A DNA stretch of 64,000 bases from Hoeflea phototrophica DFL-43 (lineage in GTDB: Bacteria; Pseudomonadota; Alphaproteobacteria; Rhizobiales; Rhizobiaceae): NCBI RefSeq assembly GCF_000154705.2, contig NZ_CM002917.1:1134461-1198460 (forward strand), written 5' to 3'. Below the pieces are notes generated by a model. The model made no database searches. It saw only the letters and a program-made list of their open reading frames with translations, and was not told the DNA's origin. The translations under genes were made by a program, and so were the position numbers. Numbering within the stretch: position 1 is the first letter of the stretch; every line of letters begins with the position of its first letter. This document shows positions 35,717 to 44,179 of this stretch, piece after piece.

Positions 35717-37363
35717 CTATTTCACGGGATACCAGTACCGCGCATCGGCTTCGCCGCGAACAATGCGCACATGCTGATTGGCAAACACCCGGTAAGGATG
35801 GCTCCACTCCCCATCTGGCCACTGCACGCGGATTGTGGCGCGTTCCGAGACCCCGAGACCAACATGGGCAAAGCCTGCCTGTCCTGACGCGTGGCCGCCG
35901 CCAACCTGCAGCCTGCGTGTCTGCGTGCGCGTGCCTGTGCGCACCGATATCAGCGAGCCGACGCCCGCTGGATTGATGTCGCCATTGTCGAGTTCGATCT
36001 TGACCCAGTTGCCGAGCGGTCTGTGTCCCCAGTCCGTCTTGGCGCCAAGATTGCGAAAAAGGCTTGCCGGGTGCTCGCGGTTGACCACCAGAAGGTCAAG
36101 CATGCCGTCCATGTTGAAATCCTCGACAATCGCACCGCGGCCTCGAGTATCCAATGCGATGCCGGCCGCGTCGCCTTTCTCGTGGAACCTGCCGTCAAAA
36201 CTGCCAAGCAGCAGATTGTCCGGGTCGAAGCCGGCGAAATCGGGCATCGCCTGAACATTGCCCTTGGCGATGAACAGATCAGTCAGCGTGTCATTGTTGA
36301 TGTCCGCAAACTGGCTATGCCAGCCGGTTGAGGGTTTGGAGTCACCGCCGGTATAGGGACGTTGTGCCGTGGCACCCATTTCATACGCGATATCGCGGTA
36401 GGTTGGCCGGTTCTCATCAGCCTCGTCGTCAAGCTTCTGAAGCTTGGTGTCGCCCATCGAGGTCAAAGCATATTCGGGCAGGCCATCGGCATCGAAGTCG
36501 GTTTCTGCAATGCCCATTCCCCAGATGGTCAATCGCTGCCACCCCTGAGAAGAGGAATAGAGACGCGGGGCCTGGCCATCGCGCATATCCCAAAGCTGCT
36601 CCTCGCCGCCCCGGTAATATTGCCTGTCATTGGTGATCCGCAAATCCGGCTTGCCCGACCTGTTCCAGTCGGTAAACAGAATCGAAAGTGCGCAATAGCC
36701 GGGTTCGAGCATTCGCACGCCGGAGTAGTCCGGTGTCTCTCCGGCGCCCGGTCTGAGCAGCGCATTGGGCTCGCAGGTTCCGAAAGGGGTGCCTGGTGCG
36801 GATCGGTCGACATAGTTGCCGATTGCAATCGTCGGAAACCGGTTTTCGCCTTCCCAAGTCGCCGACATGGCTGTTGACCAGGCACGCCCGCCATCGAAGC
36901 CAAAGTCCCGGTTTGCCTTCTCGAAATTGCAGTTCGGTCCGCCCTTGAGGACGATGTTGCGTCCCAGTCTCAACAAAACGAGATCCGTGTGCCGGTCATT
37001 GTCAATATCGAGTGGGTAGGCACCGAGCACCTTCCCGAGATCTTCAGGCTCGAGATCCATTTCCATCTGCCTGAACGACAGTGCCCCGCCGGTCTCGCTC
37101 TGGTTGACAAACAGCCCCGCAGCCGAGCTGCCGCCGGCAAGAAACAGGTCCGGCAACCTGTCGCCATTGCAATCCAGGCTGGCCGCGCCACCTCCGACAA
37201 AAAACTCCCACGGTCCGGTGTAGCTGTGGTCTATCCCGGCCGCGATGGCTTCTTCCTGGAGGCTTGGCACATCGGTGGTGAAACCTGGTTGTTCCGCCGT
37301 CACAGTGCCGGTGCAGAGAAGGCCGGAGAGGCCAAGGTAGAAACAGGAGCGCACGAACGTCAT
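35717..37363 (-). CDS. CRTAC1 family protein (FG-GAP/VCBS repeats, ASPIC/UnbV C-terminus)
   Basis: A 548-residue exported protein. A signal peptide is likely (CFYLGLSGLLCTGTVTAEQP, cleavage near VTA-EQ). Several FG-GAP/VCBS-like repeats follow, each with an acidic calcium-type motif: DCNGDRLPDLFLAG, DIDNDRHTDLVLLR, DFDADGLPEYALTS, DINNDTLTDLFIAK and DFNMDGMLDLLVVN. These build a beta-propeller as in integrin alpha chains. The C-terminal 100 residues are an ASPIC/UnbV domain (VSERATIRVQWPDGEWSHP). Function in bacteria is unknown; a periplasmic or surface calcium-dependent binding role is plausible. Its start overlaps the di-heme gene stop (ATGA), so the two are co-translated. Confidence 0.88.
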   Translation of the reverse strand: MTFVRSCFYLGLSGLLCTGTVTAEQPGFTTDVPSLQEEAIAAGIDHSYTGPWEFFVGGGAASLDCNGDRLPDLFLAGGSSAAGLFVNQSETGGALSFRQMEMDLEPEDLGKVLGAYPLDIDNDRHTDLVLLRLGRNIVLKGGPNCNFEKANRDFGFDGGRAWSTAMSATWEGENRFPTIAIGNYVDRSAPGTPFGTCEPNALLRPGAGETPDYSGVRMLEPGYCALSILFTDWNRSGKPDLRITNDRQYYRGGEEQLWDMRDGQAPRLYSSSQGWQRLTIWGMGIAETDFDADGLPEYALTSMGDTKLQKLDDEADENRPTYRDIAYEMGATAQRPYTGGDSKPSTGWHSQFADINNDTLTDLFIAKGNVQAMPDFAGFDPDNLLLGSFDGRFHEKGDAAGIALDTRGRGAIVEDFNMDGMLDLLVVNREHPASLFRNLGAKTDWGHRPLGNWVKIELDNGDINPAGVGSLISVRTGTRTQTRRLQVGGGHASGQAGFAHVGLGVSERATIRVQWPDGEWSHPYRVFANQHVRIVRGEADARYWYPVK

Positions 37364-38844
37364 GGAGCAATCACCAGTGTCTTGAGAAACGCGATCAGGG
37401 CGGATTTGTCTTCATCCGCACTTGCAGCATAGGCATCGCGTGATTGGCGTGCCGAGCCGCCATGGGCCAGAATGATTTCGTCAAGTGTGGTGAAATCATT
37501 GCGGTGGCCATAGGGGCCCGTTGAGGCCACGCCCCAGAGTTCCGTTGTCTGGAAGATGTTCCGGTCGACAAAACGCTGTGACAGCAATTCATTGCCGAGC
37601 GCGTCGATCTGGTTGTCCGTCATCACATGGCGCTTGAGGTCGCCAAACAGCGGCACCAACACCCGGCCCTGATCGTCACGCGGCAGGTTTGCAGCCCATT
37701 CCATCAGCTCCAGATCGTAGATCGCCGAAGCCTTCACCTGGCGATCATTGAGTGTGCCGGCAAGATCGAACGGGCCTGGATCGGCAAACCCCAGACTGTC
37801 GAGCGGCAGGTGAGGGCGGTGACAGCTGGCGCAGCCAAATTCGCCAAACAGGGTTTCGCCTTGCTTTGCTGCTGCGGGCCATCCTTCGACCTGCGGCACA
37901 ACCTGTTTGGGCGGCCGCAAGGTTGCTTGCCAGGCGACCAGCGCAGAGATATCGGCGTCGCTGACTTCGCGCGCTATCCCATCGCCATCAAAGTCGTCAG
38001 ACCCGGTCCAGCGCGCGCCAAAGCGTTCGTCCGGCTGCATGCCGTGATGATGGTTGAGTGCATTGACGGTGAATTGCCTCAGAGACGTCATCACGCCTTT
38101 CTGGCTGAAGGGGCGGATCACAAGATCGGTGTCCACGCCATCAAGTTCGTCGAGCCGCACCGAACCGTCGGGTTCTGCAGAGATGAAGCCGAATTCCACA
38201 CCTTTGGTCGCAAGCACGAGCCGGACGGTTTGACCGGTCGCTCTGGCCTTTGCCAAGGTCTCGTCACGGATCGCCTGCAGATCCCGGCTCATCTCCCTGG
38301 CAAGCAGTTCGACAAGCCCCGCGCCAAACAGATGGTTGGTGCCGCGTTCGTTGGAAAACTGAGGATCGAGTGAATCGAAATCGGCGCTTTCAAAACCCTC
38401 GGAGACAAAGACATTGGTGACAAAGTCCCCCGCGCCGCCGAGCGTCGGCTGGTTGTGGCAGGCCGCACAGGAGCCGCCGTCGGGCCCCGCAGTGCGCAAG
38501 AACAGCTGCTCGCGCGGATGCTTGCGCCGCGTCGGATCGATGGCCTGCGTCGCCTCCGGCCTGCCTGCGCCATCGAGCGTTGTGAAGCGGTCCAGAAACA
38601 GCGCTTCTCCGACCGCGTTGAGATCGATCAGCTCGCGCCGGGACAAGAGCCCCGTTGGCATCTGATCAAGCGAACCAAGTGCAGAACTGCTTTCCGACCA
38701 GGGCGCGTTTGCGAAATCCGCTGATGAGGCTGCGTCAGTCTGCTCAGCCAAGGCCGCGCCCATTGCTAGCTGCAGGCCAAGGGCCGCCCCGATCACCGAC
38801 AGGCTCAGCGGCAGGCCCCGGGGATGCAAAACCCTGATTTTCAT
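37360..38844 (-). CDS. Di-heme oxidoreductase-like cytochrome c (DUF1111)
   Basis: A 494-residue periplasmic c-type cytochrome of the DUF1111 (di-heme oxidoredictase, also called thiol oxidoreductase) family. The signal region is LPLSLSVIGAALGLQLAMGA with AEQ after it. Two heme c sites are seen: CAACH at residues 126-130 (CAACHNQPTLGGAGDF) and CASCH at about residues 338-342 (FGCASCHRPHLPL). GLVELLAREMSRDLQAIRDE and GRWGVASTGPYGH-like stretches fit the family, which is distantly related to MauG-type peroxidases. Substrate unknown. It is coupled by four-base overlaps to the ROK gene upstream and to the CRTAC1 gene downstream. Heme attachment needs the Ccm system elsewhere. Confidence 0.9.
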   Translation of the reverse strand: MKIRVLHPRGLPLSLSVIGAALGLQLAMGAALAEQTDAASSADFANAPWSESSSALGSLDQMPTGLLSRRELIDLNAVGEALFLDRFTTLDGAGRPEATQAIDPTRRKHPREQLFLRTAGPDGGSCAACHNQPTLGGAGDFVTNVFVSEGFESADFDSLDPQFSNERGTNHLFGAGLVELLAREMSRDLQAIRDETLAKARATGQTVRLVLATKGVEFGFISAEPDGSVRLDELDGVDTDLVIRPFSQKGVMTSLRQFTVNALNHHHGMQPDERFGARWTGSDDFDGDGIAREVSDADISALVAWQATLRPPKQVVPQVEGWPAAAKQGETLFGEFGCASCHRPHLPLDSLGFADPGPFDLAGTLNDRQVKASAIYDLELMEWAANLPRDDQGRVLVPLFGDLKRHVMTDNQIDALGNELLSQRFVDRNIFQTTELWGVASTGPYGHRNDFTTLDEIILAHGGSARQSRDAYAASADEDKSALIAFLKTLVIAP

Positions 38845-40073
38845 TGTGCTCCTCCTCGCCCAAGGATCTTGGGCGCAATGATGTCGCGGTCAATTGCCGC
38901 CATGGTATGGTTGAGATGGCCGTCAAAGACCAGGCGTTCTTCATCAATGGACAACGAGATCTCCGGTGGGCCCTCAATGCGGGTGCCCAGGGATGCTGAC
39001 AGACCCTGGTCGATGCCCGGCCGCATCAGCTCGAAAAAACGGATTCCCGGTCCGGTGAAGATCACCGGCATCTTTCCGTGCAGGCTGATCAGTCGTGCCA
39101 GCCCGTTACCAAGCGCTGTACCGGCCTGCCGAAACGCGAATTCAGCCATGCGATCGCCGCGCCGGGCCAGTTTGGCGATGTGTTCGATTTCGTTGAAGGG
39201 TACGAACGGCGCTGGAATGGTGTTTGGTGGAACCTCGAAGGAGGCGCGCAGGATCGCGTAAAATCCGGCGTAAGCCTCGATGCAGCCGGACGAGCCGCAG
39301 CGGCATAAAGCGCCGTCCTGGACGTGAATCATGTGCCCGAATCCGGGCGCCCGCGGTTGCGGATTGCCGCTCTCTTCCATGGTGACGATGCCGAGGCCGA
39401 TCGAATGGCCCAGCGAGAGGGCCGCCAGTCGGGGGATTGGCGCGTCCTGCTGCCTGCTGAGCGACGTGTGCAAGGCGCTGGCAACCAGAAGGCTCTCGTG
39501 ACTGAGGGTGATCCTGGCATCCCAATCCTGTTCCAGAACCCGTTGAAAATTGATCTGCTGGTCTCCCAGCACAGGCGACCACAACAAGGTCACGTTGTCG
39601 TCGGCAACCAGGCCTTTCGATGAGATGGAGATCGCCAGAAGCGCAGACCGGTCGATACCGGCGCGCCGGGCCAGCCGGGCCAGTGTCGACTGGACGCCCG
39701 CAACGAATGTTTCAGCCTTCTCCCCGCTGTTGGTGCGCTTTTCGTCGATCCGGTCAATCAGCGTGCCGGAGTAATCGACCAGTGAGTATTGGAGCACATC
39801 CGAGGAGACCCGTACGAAGGCGGCATAGGCTGCGGCGCGGCGCTGAAGAAACAGGATTCTCGGTCGGCCTCTGCCCGCGGCAGGCGGCGCTTCTGCACGC
39901 TCGACCACGCGCTCACTTTCCAGTTCGTGCGTGATCGCAGTCACGGTTGCCGAGGCAAGTCCGGTCTCTGCCGCAAGTTCCGTATGCGACTGCCCGCTCT
40001 TGCGCCTGAGCGCCTTGAGCACCAGGGCGCGGTTCTGCCGGCGAATAAGCTCTGTGCTGGATTTGGTCAGCAT
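38841..40073 (-). CDS. ROK family transcriptional regulator
   Basis: A 410-residue ROK regulator (NagC/XylR type). The N-terminal winged helix is SGQSHTELAAETGLASATVT followed by AITHELESERVVERAEA. The ROK domain has ISISSKGLVADDN, LSLGHSIGLGIV and the zinc cluster CRCGSSGCIEAYAG. It diverges from the xylFHG genes across a perfect palindrome, so it very probably regulates them in response to the sugar. It is also the first gene of a coupled operon with the di-heme cytochrome and CRTAC1 genes, an unusual linkage for a sugar regulator. Ligand unproven. Confidence 0.9.
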   Translation of the reverse strand: MLTKSSTELIRRQNRALVLKALRRKSGQSHTELAAETGLASATVTAITHELESERVVERAEAPPAAGRGRPRILFLQRRAAAYAAFVRVSSDVLQYSLVDYSGTLIDRIDEKRTNSGEKAETFVAGVQSTLARLARRAGIDRSALLAISISSKGLVADDNVTLLWSPVLGDQQINFQRVLEQDWDARITLSHESLLVASALHTSLSRQQDAPIPRLAALSLGHSIGLGIVTMEESGNPQPRAPGFGHMIHVQDGALCRCGSSGCIEAYAGFYAILRASFEVPPNTIPAPFVPFNEIEHIAKLARRGDRMAEFAFRQAGTALGNGLARLISLHGKMPVIFTGPGIRFFELMRPGIDQGLSASLGTRIEGPPEISLSIDEERLVFDGHLNHTMAAIDRDIIAPKILGRGGAQ

Positions 40074-40475
40074 GATTGTCGTCGCCCACTCATGGCGATC
40101 CAGTCAATCTGACCCTGGCCTGGTGTCAATGTCGTTCCCCGCTTGCCTGCGGCCTGGCGATCTCTTTCGAAGCCGCCTGCTCCCATGCCGCCCGGCTGTT
40201 TTGCGCCCGTTTCTCCTCCCTTAAACCAGTCGGGCGGACGGGTCTCGGGGCGCTGCCTGCCTTGTCTTAATGGGCCTCTCGTCTTCCATCCTCAACGGGG
40301 GGAAGAGACCGGCGACCTCGATTGCAAAGGTCAGGTTTTCAGCGTGCGGGGACACTGGCATCAATTTTCTCGACTGTCGAGAAAAAAGCTTGCCTTTTGT
40401 TGGCTGGTGGTGCAGTTGACATGAGACCGGGCAGGGGAGGCTCTGTCCGGCAGGTAATTTCCTCGGGAGGACATC
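40074..40475. other. Divergent regulatory region between the ROK gene and xylF
   Basis: A 402-base space without a supported gene. It contains the 21-bp palindrome at 40365-40385, TTGACA at 40416-40421 that could be a -35 box, and a GGGAGGA ribosome-binding site directly ahead of xylF ATG 40476. The first 250 bases (from the ROK start) look unstructured and C/T-rich. Confidence 0.5.
40365..40385. promoter_or_regulatory. Perfect 21-bp palindrome, likely ROK operator
   Basis: TTTTCTCGAC, a central T, then GTCGAGAAAA form a perfect inverted repeat. It is 91 bases before xylF and in the shared space with the ROK repressor gene. Operators of ROK repressors are long AT-ended dyads of this kind. 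No similar site was noticed elsewhere in the window. Confidence 0.65.
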
Positions 40476-41504
40476 ATGAAATCCATCATCAATTTGTTGG
40501 CCGGTTCGGCCATTGTGCTCACCATGACCACTGCGGCATTCGCGGACGGCAACGTCATCGGCGTGTCCTGGTCAAACTTTCAGGAAGAGCGCTGGAAAAC
40601 CGACGAAGCCGCAATGAAGGCTGCCATCGAAGCCAATGGTGACACCTACATCTCGGCTGATGCTCAGGCTTCTGCTGCCAAGCAGCTCACTGATGTTGAA
40701 AGCCTGATCGCCCAGGGCGCCAACGCTCTGGTGATTCTGTCCGTTGACTCGGGCGCAGTCGGCGCTGCTGTCGACAAGGCTGCCGCCGAAGGTATTCCGG
40801 TGCTTGGTTATGACCGTCTGATCGAAGACGACCGCGCGTTCTACCTCACCTTCGACAACAAGGGCGTGGGCCGCATCATTGCTGAAACCGTCAAGGCCGT
40901 GCAACCGGAAGGCAACTATGCCATCATCAAGGGCGACAAGGGCGACCCGAATGCGCTGTTCCTTCTCGAAGGCATGATGGAAGTCATCGGTGCCGACGTT
41001 GAGGCCGGCAAGATCAAGATCGTTGGCGAAGCCTTCACCGATGGCTGGAAGCCGGACAATGCCCAGAAGAACATGGAGCAGATCCTGACCGCAGCCGACA
41101 ACAAGGTTGATGCGGTTCTTGCCGAGAACGATGGCATGGCCGGTGGCGTCATCGCTGCGCTGTCCGCCCAGGGGCTCAACATTCCGGTCGGTGGCCAGGA
41201 TGGCGACCATGCTGCACTCAACCGCGTTGCCCGTGGCACTCAGACCGTGTCGGTCTGGAAAGACGCCCGCGCACTCGGCAAGGCTGCCGGCGACATCGCC
41301 GCGATGCTGGCTGAAGGCAAGTCGATGACTGAGATCCCGGGTGCAGTGAAGTGGTCCGGCGGCGCCAAGGGCGTTGAGATGAACGCCATCTTCCTCGACC
41401 CGACCCCGATCACCAAGGACAACATCAACGTCGTCATCGACGCTGGTCACATTGCCAAGGACAAGGTCTGCGAAGGTGCAATGGACGGCGTGAACGGTTG
41501 CTGA
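40476..41504 (+). CDS. xylF: D-xylose-type ABC transporter substrate-binding protein
   Basis: A 342-residue periplasmic binding protein (CUT2, type I fold). The signal peptide is MKSIINLLAGSAIVLTMTTA with cleavage near AFA-DG. XylF features are visible: IGVSWSNFQEERWKTDEAAM (ERW), VLGYDRLIEDDRAFYLTFDN, GNYAIIKGDKGDPNALFL and AVLAENDGMAGGVIAAL. These differ from ribose (RbsB) and ChvE/MglB patterns, so xylose or a similar pentose is the best ligand guess. It is the first gene of xylFHG. A GGGAGGA site precedes ATG 40476. A stem-loop lies between it and xylH. Confidence 0.87.
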   Translation: MKSIINLLAGSAIVLTMTTAAFADGNVIGVSWSNFQEERWKTDEAAMKAAIEANGDTYISADAQASAAKQLTDVESLIAQGANALVILSVDSGAVGAAVDKAAAEGIPVLGYDRLIEDDRAFYLTFDNKGVGRIIAETVKAVQPEGNYAIIKGDKGDPNALFLLEGMMEVIGADVEAGKIKIVGEAFTDGWKPDNAQKNMEQILTAADNKVDAVLAENDGMAGGVIAALSAQGLNIPVGGQDGDHAALNRVARGTQTVSVWKDARALGKAAGDIAAMLAEGKSMTEIPGAVKWSGGAKGVEMNAIFLDPTPITKDNINVVIDAGHIAKDKVCEGAMDGVNGC

Positions 41505-41528
41505 ATTCCAGACATCAATTGAACGAAA

Positions 41529-41557
41529 CCTGCGCCGGGACTGTGTCTCGGCGCAGG
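41529..41557 (+). other. Intergenic stem-loop between xylF and xylH
   Basis: CCTGCGCCG (41529-41537) pairs with CGGCGCAGG (41549-41557) around an 11-base loop, a perfect nine-base-pair stem just 25 bases after the xylF stop. No clear T-run follows. Such hairpins protect the 3' end of binding-protein mRNA from exonucleases and raise its level over the permease genes. Confidence 0.6.
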
Positions 41558-41649
41558 AACCGCTTTGCCGGTTTTGCGGTGGAGCCTGCCGGCGACTGAT
41601 CTGTCGGCCAAGCCTGTGCCAAGAGTTGCATATGGATGGGGGAGTCCAG

Positions 41650-42978
41650 GTGAGCGAAACAACATCAAAAACCAATACCGGCGCCGGCCGCGTGGAGAAC
41701 GAGGGGCCGTTCACACGGTTCCTGCGCGCCACCGAGGTCGACGTCCGATTGCTCGGCATGATCGTCGCGTTGCTCGCGATCTGGGTCGGTTTCCATCTCT
41801 ATGGCGAGATCGTCAATGGCCGTGGCGCTTTCCTTTCTGCGCGAAACCTTTGGAACCTTTCCGTTCAGACCGCCTCAATCGGAGTAATGGCGACGGGTAT
41901 GGTTCTGGTTATCGTGACCCGCCACATCGACCTCTCCGTGGGTTCGATCCTCGGATTTTGCGCCATGATGATGGCGATCATCCAGGTCTGGGTGCTGCCG
42001 GAGTATCTTGGGCTCGGCCACCCTCTGATCTGGATCATCACCGTCATCTGCGGCCTGCTGATTGGCGCCGCGATTGGTGCGTTCCATGGCTACTTGATTG
42101 CCTACCTCAACATTCCGGCGTTCATCGTCACCCTTGGCGGACTGCTGGTCTGGCGCGGTGCGGCCTTTCTGTTGGCCCGCGGCGAAACAATCTCGCCGGT
42201 CGACACGACCTTCGCGCTGCTTGGCGGCGGACCTTATGGGGCCATCGGCGCCACCGGCAGCTGGATCGTCGGGATTCTGATCTGCCTTGGAATCGTCTCC
42301 TTGCTGGTCAGCGGCCGCCGTCAGCGCAGCCGTTACAATTTTCCGCTCCGGCCAATGTGGGCCGAGATCTTCCTGGGCGCAGTGGGATGTGGCGTAACCA
42401 TCGGATTTGTGCTGCTGGTCAACAGCTACTACTGGCCGCGCGGCATCGTGCGCCAGTATGTCGAGGCCAACAACATCACCACACCGGTCAACGAGATCTT
42501 CATCTCGCATGGCTTCGCAATCCCGGTGCTCATTCTCTTGGCGGTTGGGATTGTCATGACCTTCCTGACCGCACGCACGCGCTTCGGCCGGTACGTCTTT
42601 GCCATTGGCGGCAATCCCGAAGCTGCAGAACTCGCAGGCATCAACACCCGCTGGGTGACGGTCAAGATCTTTGCGCTGATGGGCCTGCTGTGCGGTCTGT
42701 CCGCGGTGATCGCCAGCGCCCGCCTCAATTCGGCAACCAACAATCTGGGTACGCTTGACGAGCTTTACGTGATCGCCGCAGCTGTGATCGGGGGAACCTC
42801 GTTTGCAGGCGGCATCGGTACCATTTATGGCGCGATCCTTGGCGCTGTCGTGATGCAGTCCCTGCAGACCGGCATGGTGCTGATCGGCTTTGATGCTGCC
42901 ATTCAGCAGATGGTCGTCGGCGGCGTCCTTGTTGTCGCTGTCTGGATCGACACCATGTACCGCAACCGGGCCAAGTAG
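41650..42978 (+). CDS. xylH: D-xylose-type ABC transporter permease
   Basis: A 442-residue permease of the CUT2 family with 10 or more membrane helices. It is longer than RbsC and matches the large XylH type. Seen are [60 protein letters not shown] and the C-terminal conserved [20 protein letters not shown] plus [18 protein letters not shown]. It forms the membrane channel for the XylF-bound sugar. The probable start is GTG 41650 behind GGGGGAG; an upstream ATG at 41632 is possible but lacks such a site. The gene is followed by xylG after 11 bases. Confidence 0.88.
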   Translation: MSETTSKTNTGAGRVENEGPFTRFLRATEVDVRLLGMIVALLAIWVGFHLYGEIVNGRGAFLSARNLWNLSVQTASIGVMATGMVLVIVTRHIDLSVGSILGFCAMMMAIIQVWVLPEYLGLGHPLIWIITVICGLLIGAAIGAFHGYLIAYLNIPAFIVTLGGLLVWRGAAFLLARGETISPVDTTFALLGGGPYGAIGATGSWIVGILICLGIVSLLVSGRRQRSRYNFPLRPMWAEIFLGAVGCGVTIGFVLLVNSYYWPRGIVRQYVEANNITTPVNEIFISHGFAIPVLILLAVGIVMTFLTARTRFGRYVFAIGGNPEAAELAGINTRWVTVKIFALMGLLCGLSAVIASARLNSATNNLGTLDELYVIAAAVIGGTSFAGGIGTIYGAILGAVVMQSLQTGMVLIGFDAAIQQMVVGGVLVVAVWIDTMYRNRAK

Positions 42979-42989
42979 GGAGAGCCATC

Positions 42990-43781
42990 ATGTCAGAGAC
43001 TGAAAACAAAACCCCCTTGGTCGAACTCCGCGACATCTCAATTGCCTTTGGAGGCATCAAGGCTGTGGACCACGCCTCTCTGGATCTGTTTCCAGGTGAA
43101 GTGGTGGCGCTGCTTGGCCACAATGGCGCCGGCAAATCGACGCTGATCAAGATCGTTTCGGGCGCCTACAAACGCGACACCGGCAAGATCTTCATCAATG
43201 GCGAGGAAGCCCATATCGAAAATCCGCGCGATGCCAAGAAGTATGGCATCGAGACGATCTACCAGACGCTGGCTGTTGCGGACAATGTCGATGCGGCTGC
43301 CAACCTCTATCTCGGGCGTGAACTCCAGACTGCCTGGGGCACGCTGGATGATATAGCCATGGAAGCGGAAGCGCGAAAGGTGATGGGGCGTCTCAACCCC
43401 AACTTCCAGCGCTTCAAGGATCCGGTCAGCAAGCTGTCGGGTGGTCAGCGGCAATCCGTTGCCATTGCCCGGGCAATCCTGTTCAACGCTCGCATCCTCA
43501 TCATGGACGAGCCCACAGCGGCACTGGGACCTCAGGAAACCGAGCAGGTCGGAGATCTGATCAAGCAGCTCAAGAAAGAGGGAATAGGTATCTTTCTGAT
43601 CAGCCACGATATCCATGATGTGTTCGATCTGGCTGACCGCGTCAGCGTGATGAAGAACGGTCAGGTGGTCGGACATGCAAAGACCTCGGATGTGACCAAG
43701 GACGAGGTGTTGGGCATGATCATCATGGGCAAATGCCCCCCCGGGGCGATCCCGGGACCAGGTGCGCTTCAGACCGCGTAA
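42990..43781 (+). CDS. xylG: Sugar ABC transporter ATP-binding protein, single-domain XylG type
   Basis: A 263-residue ATPase with only one nucleotide-binding domain. It shows Walker [18 protein letters not shown]-loop [20 protein letters not shown], signature [15 protein letters not shown], Walker [16 protein letters not shown] and switch ISHDIHDV. Classical XylG, RbsA and MglA proteins are about 500 residues with two fused domains, so this is the half-length form common in rhizobial CUT2 systems; it likely acts as a homodimer. It is the last gene of xylFHG. A hairpin with a short T-run follows at 43796-43815. Confidence 0.88.
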   Translation: MSETENKTPLVELRDISIAFGGIKAVDHASLDLFPGEVVALLGHNGAGKSTLIKIVSGAYKRDTGKIFINGEEAHIENPRDAKKYGIETIYQTLAVADNVDAAANLYLGRELQTAWGTLDDIAMEAEARKVMGRLNPNFQRFKDPVSKLSGGQRQSVAIARAILFNARILIMDEPTAALGPQETEQVGDLIKQLKKEGIGIFLISHDIHDVFDLADRVSVMKNGQVVGHAKTSDVTKDEVLGMIIMGKCPPGAIPGPGALQTA

Positions 43782-43795
43782 CAGCTTGAAGGAAG

Positions 43796-43815
43796 CCGGG
43801 AGAGATCCCGGTTTT
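43796..43815 (+). terminator. Rho-independent terminator after xylG
   Basis: CCGGGA (43796-43801), loop GAGA and TCCCGG (43806-43811) followed by TTTT form a compact terminator 15 bases after the xylG stop. The next 30 bases are very AT-rich (TATATATATCAATATATTAA). Confidence 0.75.
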
Positions 43816-43947
43816 CGTATATATATCAATATATTAATGTGGAATTTGGCGGGCAGGAACAGCCCATAATGTGTGACATTTTAAACACGAATTGTTACTG
43901 ATCTCACATTTGTTTATCAGAAGGTCAGAAAAATTCCGCAGACTCTA

Positions 43948-43976
43948 TTGCAATGCAGCATTCTATGTCCCATATC
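43948..43976 (+). promoter_or_regulatory. Probable sigma-70 promoter of the small RNA gene
   Basis: TTGCAA (43948-43953), a 17-base spacer and CATATC (43971-43976) make a moderate sigma-70-like promoter. Transcription would begin near 43984, just ahead of the first RNA hairpin. The boxes deviate from consensus, so the start site is an estimate. Confidence 0.4.
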
Positions 43977-43983
43977 CAAATCA

Positions 43984-44129
43984 ACGCCACACTGGACATC
44001 TCCTCCTCCCAGTCCGGTTTGGCAGTCGTCACGGCCATTTGCACCGGGATCCTCCTCCCAAGCACCGGTCAGGTGTCGTGACAGAGTACAAGCGCCTGTC
44101 GGGTCCAACCCGGCAGGCGTTTTGTTTTT
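43984..44129 (+). ncRNA. Small regulatory RNA of the alpha-r14 (NfeR1-like) kind with two anti-Shine-Dalgarno loops
   Basis: Three hairpins can be folded in order. Hairpin 1 has a stem of 43991-43997 with 44012-44018 and shows CCTCCTCCC (44002-44010) in its loop. Hairpin 2 has a stem of 43043+1000-style five base pairs, ACCGG (44043-44047) with CCGGT (44065-44069), and again shows CCTCCTCCC (44051-44059) in its loop. Hairpin 3 is an 11-bp rho-independent terminator. No coding frame fits. Alphaproteobacterial alpha-r14 RNAs such as Sinorhizobium NfeR1 have precisely such single-stranded anti-Shine-Dalgarno motifs that block ribosome binding on many transporter mRNAs. The 5' end is estimated from a weak promoter. 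The family is assigned by architecture, not by alignment. Confidence 0.7.
44093..44129 (+). terminator. Strong rho-independent terminator of the small RNA
   Basis: CGCCTGTCGGG (44093-44103), loop TCCAA and CCCGGCAGGCG (44109-44119) pair over 11 bases with one G-T wobble, followed by TTTTGTTTTT (44120-44129). It also helps to locate the RNA 3' end. Confidence 0.92.
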
Positions 44130-44179
44130 CTGGGCGACAGACAACGCATGATGGCACGCCGAACAGGCCATCGGGCAGC

